From the NCBI GenBank assembly GCA_018268515.1, contig JAFDWK010000044.1:1-46403 (forward strand): DNA of 46,403 nucleotides. The letters are read 5' to 3'. How positions within the stretch are numbered: position 1 is the first letter of the stretch; each line of letters begins with the position of its first letter. The DNA comes from Actinomycetota bacterium (GTDB lineage Bacteria; Actinomycetota; Actinomycetes; Actinomycetales; Microbacteriaceae). The notes under the pieces were generated by a model. The model was not told the origin of the DNA, made no database searches, and worked only from the letters and a program-made list of their open reading frames with translations. Shown one piece after another: positions 16,641 to 24,035 of this stretch. Position numbers and translations under genes: made by a program.

Positions 16641-17092
16641 CGGCGGGCGACGCCGCCCGGATCGCCGCCATCGAGGCCGCCGCCGCCGAGATCCTGGAAC
16701 GGGGGCGGCGGTTCGACCGGCGCATCCCGGGTGTGCTGCTGCGCTCCCCGATCAGCCGGATCGGTTACGCCTGGGGCATGGCCGTGGGCTGGATCTGGGG
16801 CGGGCTGTGGAGCACCGGTGCGATCGAGCGCCGGCAGGGCCTGTGGGTCTTCCGGGGCATGCCCGCGTGGACCTTCGCACGGGGCGGCGTCTGCGTCGCC
16901 GGGTGCTATCTCACCGGCGACCACGTGCCGGACGATCGCGTGCTGCGGCATGAGGCGGTGCACAAGCAGCAGTGGCTGCGATACGGGTTCCTGATGCCGT
17001 TCCTGTACCTGTTCGCGGGACGGGATCCCCTGCGCAACCGCTTCGAGATCGAGGCCGGCCTGGCCGACGGGCACTACCTGCCGCGCCGCTGA
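16637..17092 (+). CDS. small hypothetical protein with HEXXH motif
   Basis: 151-aa protein, no named family that I recognise. It has a hydrophobic stretch around residues 43-60, a Gly/Cys-rich segment (80-92), then HEAVH at 105-109, which fits the zinc-binding HEXXH motif of metallopeptidases, followed by QQWLRYG and, 29 residues after the motif, a conserved-looking FEIEAGLADGHY in which Glu138 or Glu140 could be a third ligand. This pattern is seen in short uncharacterised actinobacterial proteins. Start GTG overlaps the arginase-fold stop (GTGA), so it is translationally coupled. Peptidase activity is inference only. Confidence 0.72.
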   Translation: MTAGDAARIAAIEAAAAEILERGRRFDRRIPGVLLRSPISRIGYAWGMAVGWIWGGLWSTGAIERRQGLWVFRGMPAWTFARGGVCVAGCYLTGDHVPDDRVLRHEAVHKQQWLRYGFLMPFLYLFAGRDPLRNRFEIEAGLADGHYLPRR

Positions 17093-17098
17093 GCGCCC

Positions 17099-17195
17099 GG
17101 CCCCTGAGCCCGTCGAAGGGCCGGATCCGCAGATCGGCCCCTGAACCCGTCCAAGTGCCGGATCCGAGATCGGTCCCTGAGCCTGTCGAGGGGAC
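17099..17195. repeat. tandem array of three CTGAGCCCGTCGAAG palindromic repeats
   Basis: Three 24-bp copies of the dispersed repeat at 17099-17122, 17136-17159 and 17172-17195, joined by nearly identical linkers starting GGATCCG and ending AGATC, so the array has a 36-37 bp period. The first copy is self-complementary at its ends (GGCCC/GGGCC); the second has decayed (CTGAACCCGTCCAAG). The array begins 7 nt after the stop of the HEXXH gene and lies tail-to-tail with the SIP gene, so it may serve as a bidirectional terminator. Confidence 0.8.
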
Positions 17196-17236
17196 GCAGG
17201 CCCGACCTCTCGACGGCCTCTGCGACCTGCGATCGA

Positions 17237-17701
17237 TCAGAGCAGCCCGAAGCGCTCCGGCACGGTGATCTGCGCGGGGTCCAGCCCCAGGTGCCCGGTG
17301 AGGTGCTCGGCGATGTCGGCGGTGCCGAGGAAACCGCCGAGGAGCGTGACCGTGGTGCGATCCTCCGCGCCGTCGCACAGCATCTCGTCGGCCCACGCGA
17401 TCGCGGCGCGTGCGGCGGCGGCGCCGCGCGCGCACCGGCGTCCGGTGCCGGGGGCGCCGGAGCGGACGGCGCGCGGCAGCCAGGTGACGGTCATCCGCGG
17501 CGGGACCGAGACCGAGGAGATGGCGTCGGCGTCGGGCACCTCGATGAACACACGACCGGTCGCGCACAGCGGCAGGGTCGCCAGCTCCGCCTCCAGCTCA
17601 GCGAGCGATCCCTCGTCGGCGACGATGAGATGCTGGGCCTTCGTGGAGCGGCGCAGGGCGCGGCGCCCGGCGCGTGCGGTGGTGCGGATCGCGGTGGTCA
17701 T
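17237..17701 (-). CDS. stand-alone SIP (siderophore-interacting protein) domain protein
   Basis: 154-aa protein corresponding to the C-terminal NAD(P)H-binding half of siderophore-interacting ferric reductases: QHLIVADEGSLAELEAELA at the start, VFIEVPDADAI and TVTWLPR in the middle, then a helical stretch with a Gly-rich turn LLGGFLGT. The flavin-binding N-terminal half of the usual 280-aa protein is absent, and no remnant is visible upstream. The protein may pair with a separate flavoprotein or act in another way. An IdeR/DtxR-type iron box sits 25 bp before the ATG, so it should be switched on under iron limitation. Confidence 0.78.
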   Translation of the reverse strand: MTTAIRTTARAGRRALRRSTKAQHLIVADEGSLAELEAELATLPLCATGRVFIEVPDADAISSVSVPPRMTVTWLPRAVRSGAPGTGRRCARGAAAARAAIAWADEMLCDGAEDRTTVTLLGGFLGTADIAEHLTGHLGLDPAQITVPERFGLL

Positions 17702-17725
17702 GATGCCTCTACGATATCACCGGAT

Positions 17726-17744
17726 GAAGGGTTGCCTAACCTAC
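17726..17744 (-). promoter_or_regulatory. DtxR/IdeR-type iron box
   Basis: On the minus strand the 19 bases read GTAGGTTAGGCAACCCTTC, matching the DtxR/IdeR consensus TTAGGTTAGSCTAACCTAA at 14 of 19 positions, with the left half-site nearly perfect. It ends 25 bp before the SIP ATG at 17701, where it would cover the -35 region. Iron-loaded repressor binding is inferred from this match and the gene's role. Confidence 0.7.
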
Positions 17745-17778
17745 CTCCGGACTGCCCGAGCGGGCGACGGGTGGTCGA

Positions 17779-18483
17779 CTATCCGACCAGCGCTGCCTGC
17801 AGCGCCTCCAGCTCGGCCCGGGTCAGACCGGAGGCGAGCAGATAGTCCGCCGCCGATCCGTGCTGCTCGTCGATGCCCTTCAGCAGCTCGCGCATGACCG
17901 GCGCCGGCGACTGGGTCGCCACGGCGATCGCATCGTGCGCGATCGGCAGGCGCTCCTCCAGCCACTTCGCGATCGCCCGATTGCGCGACTCCGGCAGCTG
18001 CGACGCCGTCATCGCGTAATCCTCCACGATCGCCTCGCGGTCGGCGCCGACCGCGGCGAGCGCCAGCGCGACGCTCACGCCGGTGCGGTCCTTGCCGAGC
18101 GTGCAGTGCACGAGCGTCGGCTCCCCCTCGGACAGGATCCGGACCACCTGCACGATGCGGTCCGCTCCGTCCTGGACGATGCGCCGGTACAGGCCGGCGA
18201 GACTCACGTCGCCGAGCAGGAACGAGGCCACAGAGCCCGCGAACAGCGGCACGCGGTCGATCCGCAGCCCGGACAGCGCGCACGGCTCCGCGTTGACCTC
18301 GCTGTCGTCGCGCAGGTCCACGATGCGGGCGATCCGCGTGGTGAGGAAGTCCTGAGCCTCGGCGCCGACGTGGGCGAGGTTGCCGGAGCGGAACAGCACG
18401 CCGTCCCTGATCCGCGAGGTACCCGCGGACATGCCGCCGACATCACGCAGATTCGTGATGCCGGGCACGGCGAGCACGGTCAT
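17779..18483 (-). CDS. tyrosine-protein phosphatase (PTP-like, Y_phosphatase3)
   Basis: 234-aa protein phosphatase of the bacterial tyrosine/serine phosphatase family related to mycobacterial PtpB. The catalytic P-loop is HCTLGKDRTG (residues 126-135, nucleophile Cys127, Arg133), with the N-terminal NLRDVGG and FRSGNL elements and DLRDDSEV all typical of the family. Substrate unknown; members act on phosphoproteins or phosphoinositides. The ATG has an upstream GGAGGG, and TAGGCT lies on the minus strand at 18527-18522, giving a leader of about 30 nt. The gene seems monocistronic. Confidence 0.88.
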   Translation of the reverse strand: MTVLAVPGITNLRDVGGMSAGTSRIRDGVLFRSGNLAHVGAEAQDFLTTRIARIVDLRDDSEVNAEPCALSGLRIDRVPLFAGSVASFLLGDVSLAGLYRRIVQDGADRIVQVVRILSEGEPTLVHCTLGKDRTGVSVALALAAVGADREAIVEDYAMTASQLPESRNRAIAKWLEERLPIAHDAIAVATQSPAPVMRELLKGIDEQHGSAADYLLASGLTRAELEALQAALVG

Positions 18484-18592
18484 CCGCGCCCTCCGACCGC
18501 TCGCCGCTGCACCATGCGTCCAGCCTAGAGCGTGCCGGAGGTGCGATGCCGTGGCGCGGCCACGCCGCGAACGGACGAGTCCCGACGGTCCG

Positions 18593-18598
18593 TAGGAT
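18593..18598 (+). promoter_or_regulatory. -10-like element before the CoA-transferase remnant and acyl-CoA dehydrogenase
   Basis: TAGGAT, 40 nt before the ATG of the broken CoA-transferase gene. It would now serve to express the intact acyl-CoA dehydrogenase through the remnant. Confidence 0.35.
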
Positions 18599-18637
18599 GA
18601 GAGCCGTCACGGACGGACGGCGAAGGGGCTGACGGGG

Positions 18638-19060
18638 ATGAGCGTGCGGACCGGGCGGAACGGCGTGCTCGACGGAGTGCGCGTCGCCGACTTCTCCCGC
18701 GTGCTGGCCGGCCCCTATGCGACGATGGCCCTCGCCGATTTCGGCGCCGACGTGCTCAAGATCGAGCCGCCCACCGGGGACGACACCCGGCACTGGCATC
18801 CGCCCGTCGACGCCGACGGCACAGCGACCGACTTCGGCTGCTGGGCTTCGATGCCGTCCGCGCCGCCAATCCCGCGGTGGCGTATTGCTCGATCACGGGA
18901 TTCGGCACCGGCGCGGGGGCGACGCTCACCGGGTACGACCTGCTCGTCCCGGACGATCGCGAACCCGATCCGCCTCGGCGATGCACCCGCGGCCTACCGC
19001 ACCCCTCCCCCCGCCCTGAACGACTCCGCGCCCGCCGCCTGGCGCGCCGAAAGGACCTGA
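18638..19060 (+). pseudogene. decayed CaiB/BaiF-type CoA-transferase
   Basis: Three pieces of one family III CoA-transferase remain, in frames 2, 1 and 2. The first (about 68 residues) reads [20 protein letters not shown] through [11 protein letters not shown]. The second, in a different frame from about 18840, is [20 protein letters not shown] to GYDLLV. The third, back in the first frame from about 18957, is the family's C-terminal end, [20 protein letters not shown]. An intact enzyme has about 390-400 residues; only about 140 remain, so at least two internal deletions have occurred. The gene overlaps the start of the acyl-CoA dehydrogenase (TGAGATG), the usual partner of such a transferase. 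The call assumes no assembly error. Confidence 0.8.
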
Positions 19061-19061
19061 G

Positions 19062-20252
19062 ATGACGACCGCTCCCCGCATCGATGCCGTGTTCGATCTC
19101 GACGCCCTGCTCACGCCGGAAGAGCGCGACTGGCAGCAGCGCGCGCGGACATTCGCGCAGGAACGGATCCTTCCGGTCATCGAGGAGGATTTCGAGAACG
19201 CGTACTTCCGCCGCGAGTTCGTCGGCGATCTCGGCGCTGCGGGCTTCCTCGGCATGCACCTGACCGGATACGGCTGCGCGGGCGCCGGCGCCGTCTCATA
19301 CGGGCTCGCGTGCCTGGAGCTCGAGGCCGCGGACAGCGGCTGGCGCACCTTCGTCTCGGTGCAGGGGTCGCTCGCGATGAGCGCGATCGCGAAGTACGGC
19401 TCCGAGGAGCAGAAGCAGGCCTGGCTGCCGCGCATGGCGGCGGGCGACGCGGTCGGCTGCTTCGCGCTCACCGAGCCGCAGGGCGGCAGCGATCCGGCCG
19501 CGATGACGACCACGGCGCGGCGTGACGGCGGCAGCTGGGTGATCGACGGCGCCAAGCGCTGGATCGGGCTCGCCTCGCTCGCCGATGTCGCGGTCGTCTG
19601 GGCGCGTGTGGACGACCCGGCGCTCGGTGAGGGCGGACGCGCCGTACGGGGCTTCCTCGTGCCGACGGCGACCCCCGGTTTCACGGCGACCCCGATCGCC
19701 GGCAAGCTGTCGATGCGCGCCTCGGTGCAGTGCGACGTCGCGCTCGAGGGCGTCCGGCTGCCCGCGGATGCGATCCTCCCCGGAGCCGAGGGCCTGTCCG
19801 GCCCGTTCGGCTGCCTGAACGAGGCCCGGTACGGCATCATCTGGGGCGCGATGGGCGCGGCGCGCAGCTGTCTCGAGGCGGCGCTGGAGCGCTCCACGAG
19901 CCGCGAGGTGTTCGGCAAGCCGATCGGCGCCAACCAGCTCACCCAGGCGAAGCTCGCCGACATGCTCGTCGAGGTCGAGAAGGGGATCCTGCTCGCGCTG
20001 CATCTCGGACGGCTCAAGGAGCGGGACGCGCTGACTCCCGCGCAGATCTCGGTCGGCAAGCTGAACAGCGTGCGCGAGGCTCTCGCGATCGCGCATCAGG
20101 CGCGTTCGATCCTGGCGGGCGACGGCATCACGAACGCCTACCCGGTCATGCGCCACGCAGCCAACCTGGAGTCCGTCCGCACCTATGAAGGCACCGACGA
20201 GATCCACCAGCTCGTGATCGGACGCGCCCTCACGGGACTGAGCGCGTTCTGA
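19062..20252 (+). CDS. acyl-CoA dehydrogenase, glutaryl-CoA dehydrogenase-like
   Basis: FAD-dependent acyl-CoA dehydrogenase, 396 aa. Family marks: FALTEPQGGSDPAAM (FAD and substrate site), RYGIIWGAMGAARSCLE, FGKPIGANQLTQ, and the C-terminal LESVRTYEGTDEIHQLVIGR with catalytic Glu376. The pattern is closest to glutaryl-CoA dehydrogenase, which converts glutaryl-CoA to crotonyl-CoA in lysine and tryptophan breakdown; a short- or branched-chain acyl-CoA substrate cannot be excluded. It starts inside the same unit as the decayed CoA-transferase, a common partner that would activate glutarate. The gene itself looks intact. Confidence 0.9.
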   Translation: MTTAPRIDAVFDLDALLTPEERDWQQRARTFAQERILPVIEEDFENAYFRREFVGDLGAAGFLGMHLTGYGCAGAGAVSYGLACLELEAADSGWRTFVSVQGSLAMSAIAKYGSEEQKQAWLPRMAAGDAVGCFALTEPQGGSDPAAMTTTARRDGGSWVIDGAKRWIGLASLADVAVVWARVDDPALGEGGRAVRGFLVPTATPGFTATPIAGKLSMRASVQCDVALEGVRLPADAILPGAEGLSGPFGCLNEARYGIIWGAMGAARSCLEAALERSTSREVFGKPIGANQLTQAKLADMLVEVEKGILLALHLGRLKERDALTPAQISVGKLNSVREALAIAHQARSILAGDGITNAYPVMRHAANLESVRTYEGTDEIHQLVIGRALTGLSAF

Positions 20253-20414
20253 TCCGGATCCGGTCCCTCGAGAACACCTCGCGAATCAGTCCCGGATCGA
20301 TCTGCTTCACCTCCTGCGTGTGCGGACCACATATTCTTCGCGAACTACGCACTTTTGTTACGCACATTGATCCCTCATTTCGCGCCGACGACTGCACAGG
20401 AGCACAATGAGGGC

Positions 20415-21362
20415 GTGTCCCACGTCGCACCAGAAGAGATCACCGAGTTCTCCTTCCTGGCCGGTCAGGCCCGCACTCTCGGAGTGGCGGTTCCCCCCGT
20501 CCAGCGTCTGAGCCTGCCCCTCGCCGATGGCCGCACGCTGAGCGCCCTGCGCTACGGCGACGCACCGATCGAGATCACGCTGCTGCACGGGGCGGGCCTG
20601 AACGCGCACACCTGGGACACCACGGTGCTCGCTCTGGGCCGGCCCGCACTCGCGATCGACCTCGCCGGCCACGGCGACTCGTCGTGGCGCGACGACGCCG
20701 ACTACACCGGCCGCCCTCTCGCCGCCGACGTCATCGAGGCGCTCCGCGCCTGGACCGACCGCCCGCAGGTGCTGGTCGGGCAGTCCCTCGGAGGCCTCAC
20801 CGCCGCGGCCGTCGCCGCCCGCGCCCCGGAGCTCGTGCGCGAGCTCATCGTCGTCGACATCACTCCCGGCGTCGACCAGAGCGCCGGCCCGGCGGCCCTG
20901 CGCGAGTTCTACCGCGTCGTCGACACGGCCACCCGCGACGAGCTCGTGGATCGCGCGCAGCAGTTCGGCTTCGGCGGGTCGCGCGAGGACACCGCGCGCG
21001 GCGTCTTCCTCAACACGCGCGTGCGCGCGGACGGACGCGTGGAATGGAAGCACCACTTCGCGCACATCGCCGCACGACTGCTGGACGCACCGCCCGTCGG
21101 GTCGGCCGCCGCCGCACCCGGCGCCCCGGCTCCGAAGATCCTCGGCGAACACGGCTGGGCCGACCTCGCGTCGGTCACGGCTCCGATCACGCTCGTCCGC
21201 GCCGAGCTCGGCTTCGTGTCCGTCGACGCGGAGCAGGAGTTCCGCACCCGGGTGCCGCAGGCGCGCGTGCTGCACCTCGCGGGAAGCCACAACCTGCAGG
21301 AGACGGCGCCCACGGCCCTCGCCGAGATCATCCGCACCGCCGCCGACAGCATCGGCCCCTGA
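20415..21362 (+). CDS. alpha/beta hydrolase
   Basis: 315-aa alpha/beta-hydrolase fold protein. The oxyanion-hole motif is LLHGAGLNAHTW, the nucleophile elbow is VGQSLGGLTAA (Ser in GQSLGG), and the catalytic His is in LAGSHNLQE near the C-terminus; an acid residue is likely in the preceding strand. Substrate unknown. I chose the GTG at 20415, which follows AGGAG and GAGG stretches; the frame stays open to 20355 but without a good signal. The stop codon lies inside a copy of the dispersed palindromic repeat (21354-21376). It precedes the ABC operon but has a separate likely promoter after it. Confidence 0.85.
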   Translation: MSHVAPEEITEFSFLAGQARTLGVAVPPVQRLSLPLADGRTLSALRYGDAPIEITLLHGAGLNAHTWDTTVLALGRPALAIDLAGHGDSSWRDDADYTGRPLAADVIEALRAWTDRPQVLVGQSLGGLTAAAVAARAPELVRELIVVDITPGVDQSAGPAALREFYRVVDTATRDELVDRAQQFGFGGSREDTARGVFLNTRVRADGRVEWKHHFAHIAARLLDAPPVGSAAAAPGAPAPKILGEHGWADLASVTAPITLVRAELGFVSVDAEQEFRTRVPQARVLHLAGSHNLQETAPTALAEIIRTAADSIGP

Positions 21363-21376
21363 GCCCGTCGGCGGGC
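21354..21376. repeat. dispersed CTGAGCCCGTCG repeat overlapping a stop codon
   Basis: GGCCCCTGAGCCCGTCGGCG and the following GGC form a partly changed copy of the family seen at 17099-17195. The TGA stop of the hydrolase gene is supplied by the repeat itself. Confidence 0.6.
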
Positions 21377-21432
21377 TGCGGGGAATGTGACGTCGCGTCT
21401 CGCCGTCCGCATCCCGTGTCGAGGCGCCGCCC

Positions 21433-21438
21433 TAGGCT
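21433..21438 (+). promoter_or_regulatory. -10-like element of the dipeptide-type ABC operon
   Basis: TAGGCT, about 86 nt before the first ATG of the operon. The leader it would give contains the three 17-bp repeats. Confidence 0.45.
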
Positions 21439-21457
21439 CGACCGCACAGCACGACCC

Positions 21458-21508
21458 GCATCACAGCACCGCACGCATCACAGCACCGCACGCATCACAG
21501 CACCGCCC
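21458..21508 (+). repeat. three tandem 17-bp repeats in the leader of the ABC operon
   Basis: GCATCACAGCACCGCAC occurs at 21458-21474 and 21475-21491 exactly, and at 21492-21508 with one change (final CAC to CCC). A partial copy may precede them (CGCACAGCACGACC from 21443). The array ends 15 nt before the ATG at 21524, directly before GAGAGG. It could be simple slippage or a binding array. Confidence 0.85.
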
Positions 21509-21523
21509 GAGAGGATCCCCCGC

Positions 21524-23071
21524 ATGCACCGCACCCGCGCCGCCCTCGCACCGCGCCGACTCCGCGCACCGCGCCGCGGCGCCGTCGCCCTGCTCACCGG
21601 TCTGACGGCCGCCGCACTGATGCTGTCCGCCTGCAGCGGCTCCCCCTCGCCCGCCGGAAGCAGTTCCGCCGGCGCCGCCGATGCGAACGCGACCCTCACC
21701 GTGGGGCTCGTGCTCGAACCGTCCAGCCTCGACATCCGGCACACGAGCGGCGCCGCACTCGAGCAGGTGCTCGTCGACAACATCTACGAGGGCCTGGTCA
21801 GCCGCACCCAGGATGACAAGATCATCGACCGGCTCGCGAAGAGCCACGAGATCTCCTCCGACGGGCTCACCTACACGTTCGTGCTCAACGACGGGATCAC
21901 GTTCCACAGCGGTGCGAAACTCACCTCCGCCGACGTCGTCGCCTCGCTGCAGACCGCCAAGGACGACAAGACGGTGCAGGGGCACGCCGACCTCGCCGGC
22001 GTCGCCTCCATCACGGCGAAGGACGACAAGACCGTCGTGATCACGCTCACCCAGCCGAGCCAGAACTTCCTGTTCAGCCTCACCGGCACGGCGGGGCTCG
22101 TGTTCCAGAAGGGCGACACGACCGACCTCCAGGCCGCCGAGAACGGCACCGGCCCGTTCACCCTCACCCAGTGGAAGAAGGGCGACTCGCTCACCTTCGC
22201 CCGCAACGACACCTATTGGGGAACGAAGGCGGGGGTGAAGAGCATCGTGTTCGACTACATCCCCGACTTCACCGCCGGGGTGAACGCCGCGCAGAGCGGC
22301 ACGCTCGACGTGCTCACCGCGGTGGACGCGAACCTCGCCCCGCAGCTGGAGGGGAAGTTCGCCCTCACGAAGGGCCGCACCACCGACAAGGGCACGCTCG
22401 CGTTCAACAACGCCAAGGCGCCCCTGAACGACCAGCGCGTGCGCGAGGCCCTGCGCCTCGCCATCGACCACAAGGCGATCATCGCCGCGCGCGGCATCGG
22501 CACCACCCTGTACGGCCCCATCCCGCAGCTCGACCCCGGCTACCAGGATCTGTCCAGCACCGCGCCGTACGACCCGGAGAAGGCCAAGGCGCTGCTCAAG
22601 GAGGCCGGCCAGGAGAACCTCTCGCTCACCCTCACGATCCCCTCGTTCTACGGGGCCACGGTGCCGCAGCTGCTCACCAGCGACTTCAAGAAGGTCGGGG
22701 TGAGACTCACGGTGAACTCGGTCGAGTTCCCGGCCTGGCTCGACGGCGTCTACACCAAGCACGACTACGACCTCAGCTTCGTGCTGCACGTCGAGCCGCG
22801 CGACTTCGGCAACTTCGCGAACCCCGACTACTACTTCGGCTACGACAACCCGGAGGTGCAGAAGCTCTACGCGCAGTCGCAGACCGAACTGGACGCGAAG
22901 AAGTCGGCCGACCTGCTCTCCCAGGCGGCCGAGATCGTCGCGAAGGACGCTGCCGCGGACTGGCTGTACGAGGATCAGACGCTGACCGCGGTGCGCCCGG
23001 GCGTGAACGGATTCCCGAAGGACTCGATCAACTCGCGGCTCGACCTGCGCGGCGTGACCGTCTCGAAGTAG
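21524..23071 (+). CDS. dipeptide-type ABC transporter substrate-binding lipoprotein
   Basis: Solute-binding lipoprotein of the DppA/OppA/NikA family (SBP_bac_5), 515 aa. A basic N-terminus, hydrophobic core and lipobox LSAC with Cys37 mark lipid anchoring outside the cell. Family landmarks include LTVGLVLEPSSLDIRHT at the mature start, GLTYTFVLNDGITFHSGAKL and a later RVREALRLAIDHKAI. It is the first gene of a five-gene importer. Ligand could be a peptide, nickel complex or other small molecule; nothing in the sequence settles it. The next gene begins 10 nt after the stop. Confidence 0.9.
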   Translation: MHRTRAALAPRRLRAPRRGAVALLTGLTAAALMLSACSGSPSPAGSSSAGAADANATLTVGLVLEPSSLDIRHTSGAALEQVLVDNIYEGLVSRTQDDKIIDRLAKSHEISSDGLTYTFVLNDGITFHSGAKLTSADVVASLQTAKDDKTVQGHADLAGVASITAKDDKTVVITLTQPSQNFLFSLTGTAGLVFQKGDTTDLQAAENGTGPFTLTQWKKGDSLTFARNDTYWGTKAGVKSIVFDYIPDFTAGVNAAQSGTLDVLTAVDANLAPQLEGKFALTKGRTTDKGTLAFNNAKAPLNDQRVREALRLAIDHKAIIAARGIGTTLYGPIPQLDPGYQDLSSTAPYDPEKAKALLKEAGQENLSLTLTIPSFYGATVPQLLTSDFKKVGVRLTVNSVEFPAWLDGVYTKHDYDLSFVLHVEPRDFGNFANPDYYFGYDNPEVQKLYAQSQTELDAKKSADLLSQAAEIVAKDAAADWLYEDQTLTAVRPGVNGFPKDSINSRLDLRGVTVSK

Positions 23072-23081
23072 CCTCGGCTCT

Positions 23082-24035
23082 GTGCTCCGCTATGCGCTCA
23101 CCCGGGGGGCCCTGCTCATCGCGGGGCTCCTCGTCGCGAGCGCACTGATCTTCCTGGCCCTGCGGGTCTTCCCCGGAGACGTGGCGCAGCTGCTCGCGGG
23201 AGACAAGGCGACACCGGCACAGGTCGACGCGATCCGCAAGGCCCTGGGACTGGACCAACCGCTCGTGCTGCAGTATCTGGGCTGGATCGGCGGCGTGCTG
23301 CACGGCGATCTCGGCACCTCGCAGCTGAACGGCGCCTCGGTCGCCGCAGAGCTCGCGCAGAAGGCGCAGGTGACCGTGCCGCTGGCCACGCTGTCGCTGC
23401 TGGTCGCCCTGCTCATCGCGGTGCCGCTGGGGATCGGATCCGCGATGCTGCGCGGGCGGGCCGCCGGCACCGCCCTGAACGTCGCCGCGCAGGCCGTCGC
23501 CGCGGTGCCCGTGGTGTGGGCGGGCATGATGCTCGTCGTGGTGTTCGCGGTGTGGCTGGGCTGGCTGCCCGCGCAGGGCTTCCCCCGCACCGGCTGGGCG
23601 GATCCGGGCGCGGCCCTGCAGGCGCTGATCCTCCCCGCGATCACGATCGGCGCGATCGAGGGGGCGCTGCTGCTGCGCTTCGTGCGCAGCGCCACCCTGC
23701 AGGCCGCATCGCAGGACTTCGTGCGCACCGCCGCCGCGAAGGGCCTCACCCGCAGCCGCGCCCTGATCCAGCACGGGCTCCCCGCAGTCGGCCTCTCGAT
23801 CATCACGGTCCTCGGCATCCAGGTCGCGGGCATCATCGTCGGATCCGTCGTGGTCGAGCAGCTGTTCACGCTGCCCGGGATCGGACGCATGCTCGTCGCC
23901 GACGTCGGCACCCGCGACCTCGTCAAGGTCCAGGGCGAGCTGCTCGTGCTCACCGGCATGGTGCTCATCATCGGCTTCGTCGTCGACCTCGTGCATCGCG
24001 CGCTCGATCCCCGGCAGCGGGAGGCGGACGAATGA
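23082..24035 (+). CDS. DppB-type ABC transporter permease
   Basis: Integral membrane permease, 317 aa, with an N-terminal helix (LLIAGLLVASALIFLALRVF), the typical FPGDVAQ loop after it and about six helices. The EAA-type loop lies around VRTAAAKGLTRSRALIQHGL. The GTG start at 23082 is 10 nt after the stop of the binding-protein gene. The stop overlaps the next start (ATGA). Confidence 0.9.
   Translation: MLRYALTRGALLIAGLLVASALIFLALRVFPGDVAQLLAGDKATPAQVDAIRKALGLDQPLVLQYLGWIGGVLHGDLGTSQLNGASVAAELAQKAQVTVPLATLSLLVALLIAVPLGIGSAMLRGRAAGTALNVAAQAVAAVPVVWAGMMLVVVFAVWLGWLPAQGFPRTGWADPGAALQALILPAITIGAIEGALLLRFVRSATLQAASQDFVRTAAAKGLTRSRALIQHGLPAVGLSIITVLGIQVAGIIVGSVVVEQLFTLPGIGRMLVADVGTRDLVKVQGELLVLTGMVLIIGFVVDLVHRALDPRQREADE

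Noticed and set aside
21458-21508. Possible CRISPR array
   Set aside because: The 17-bp units are directly adjacent without spacers, and no cas gene is nearby.
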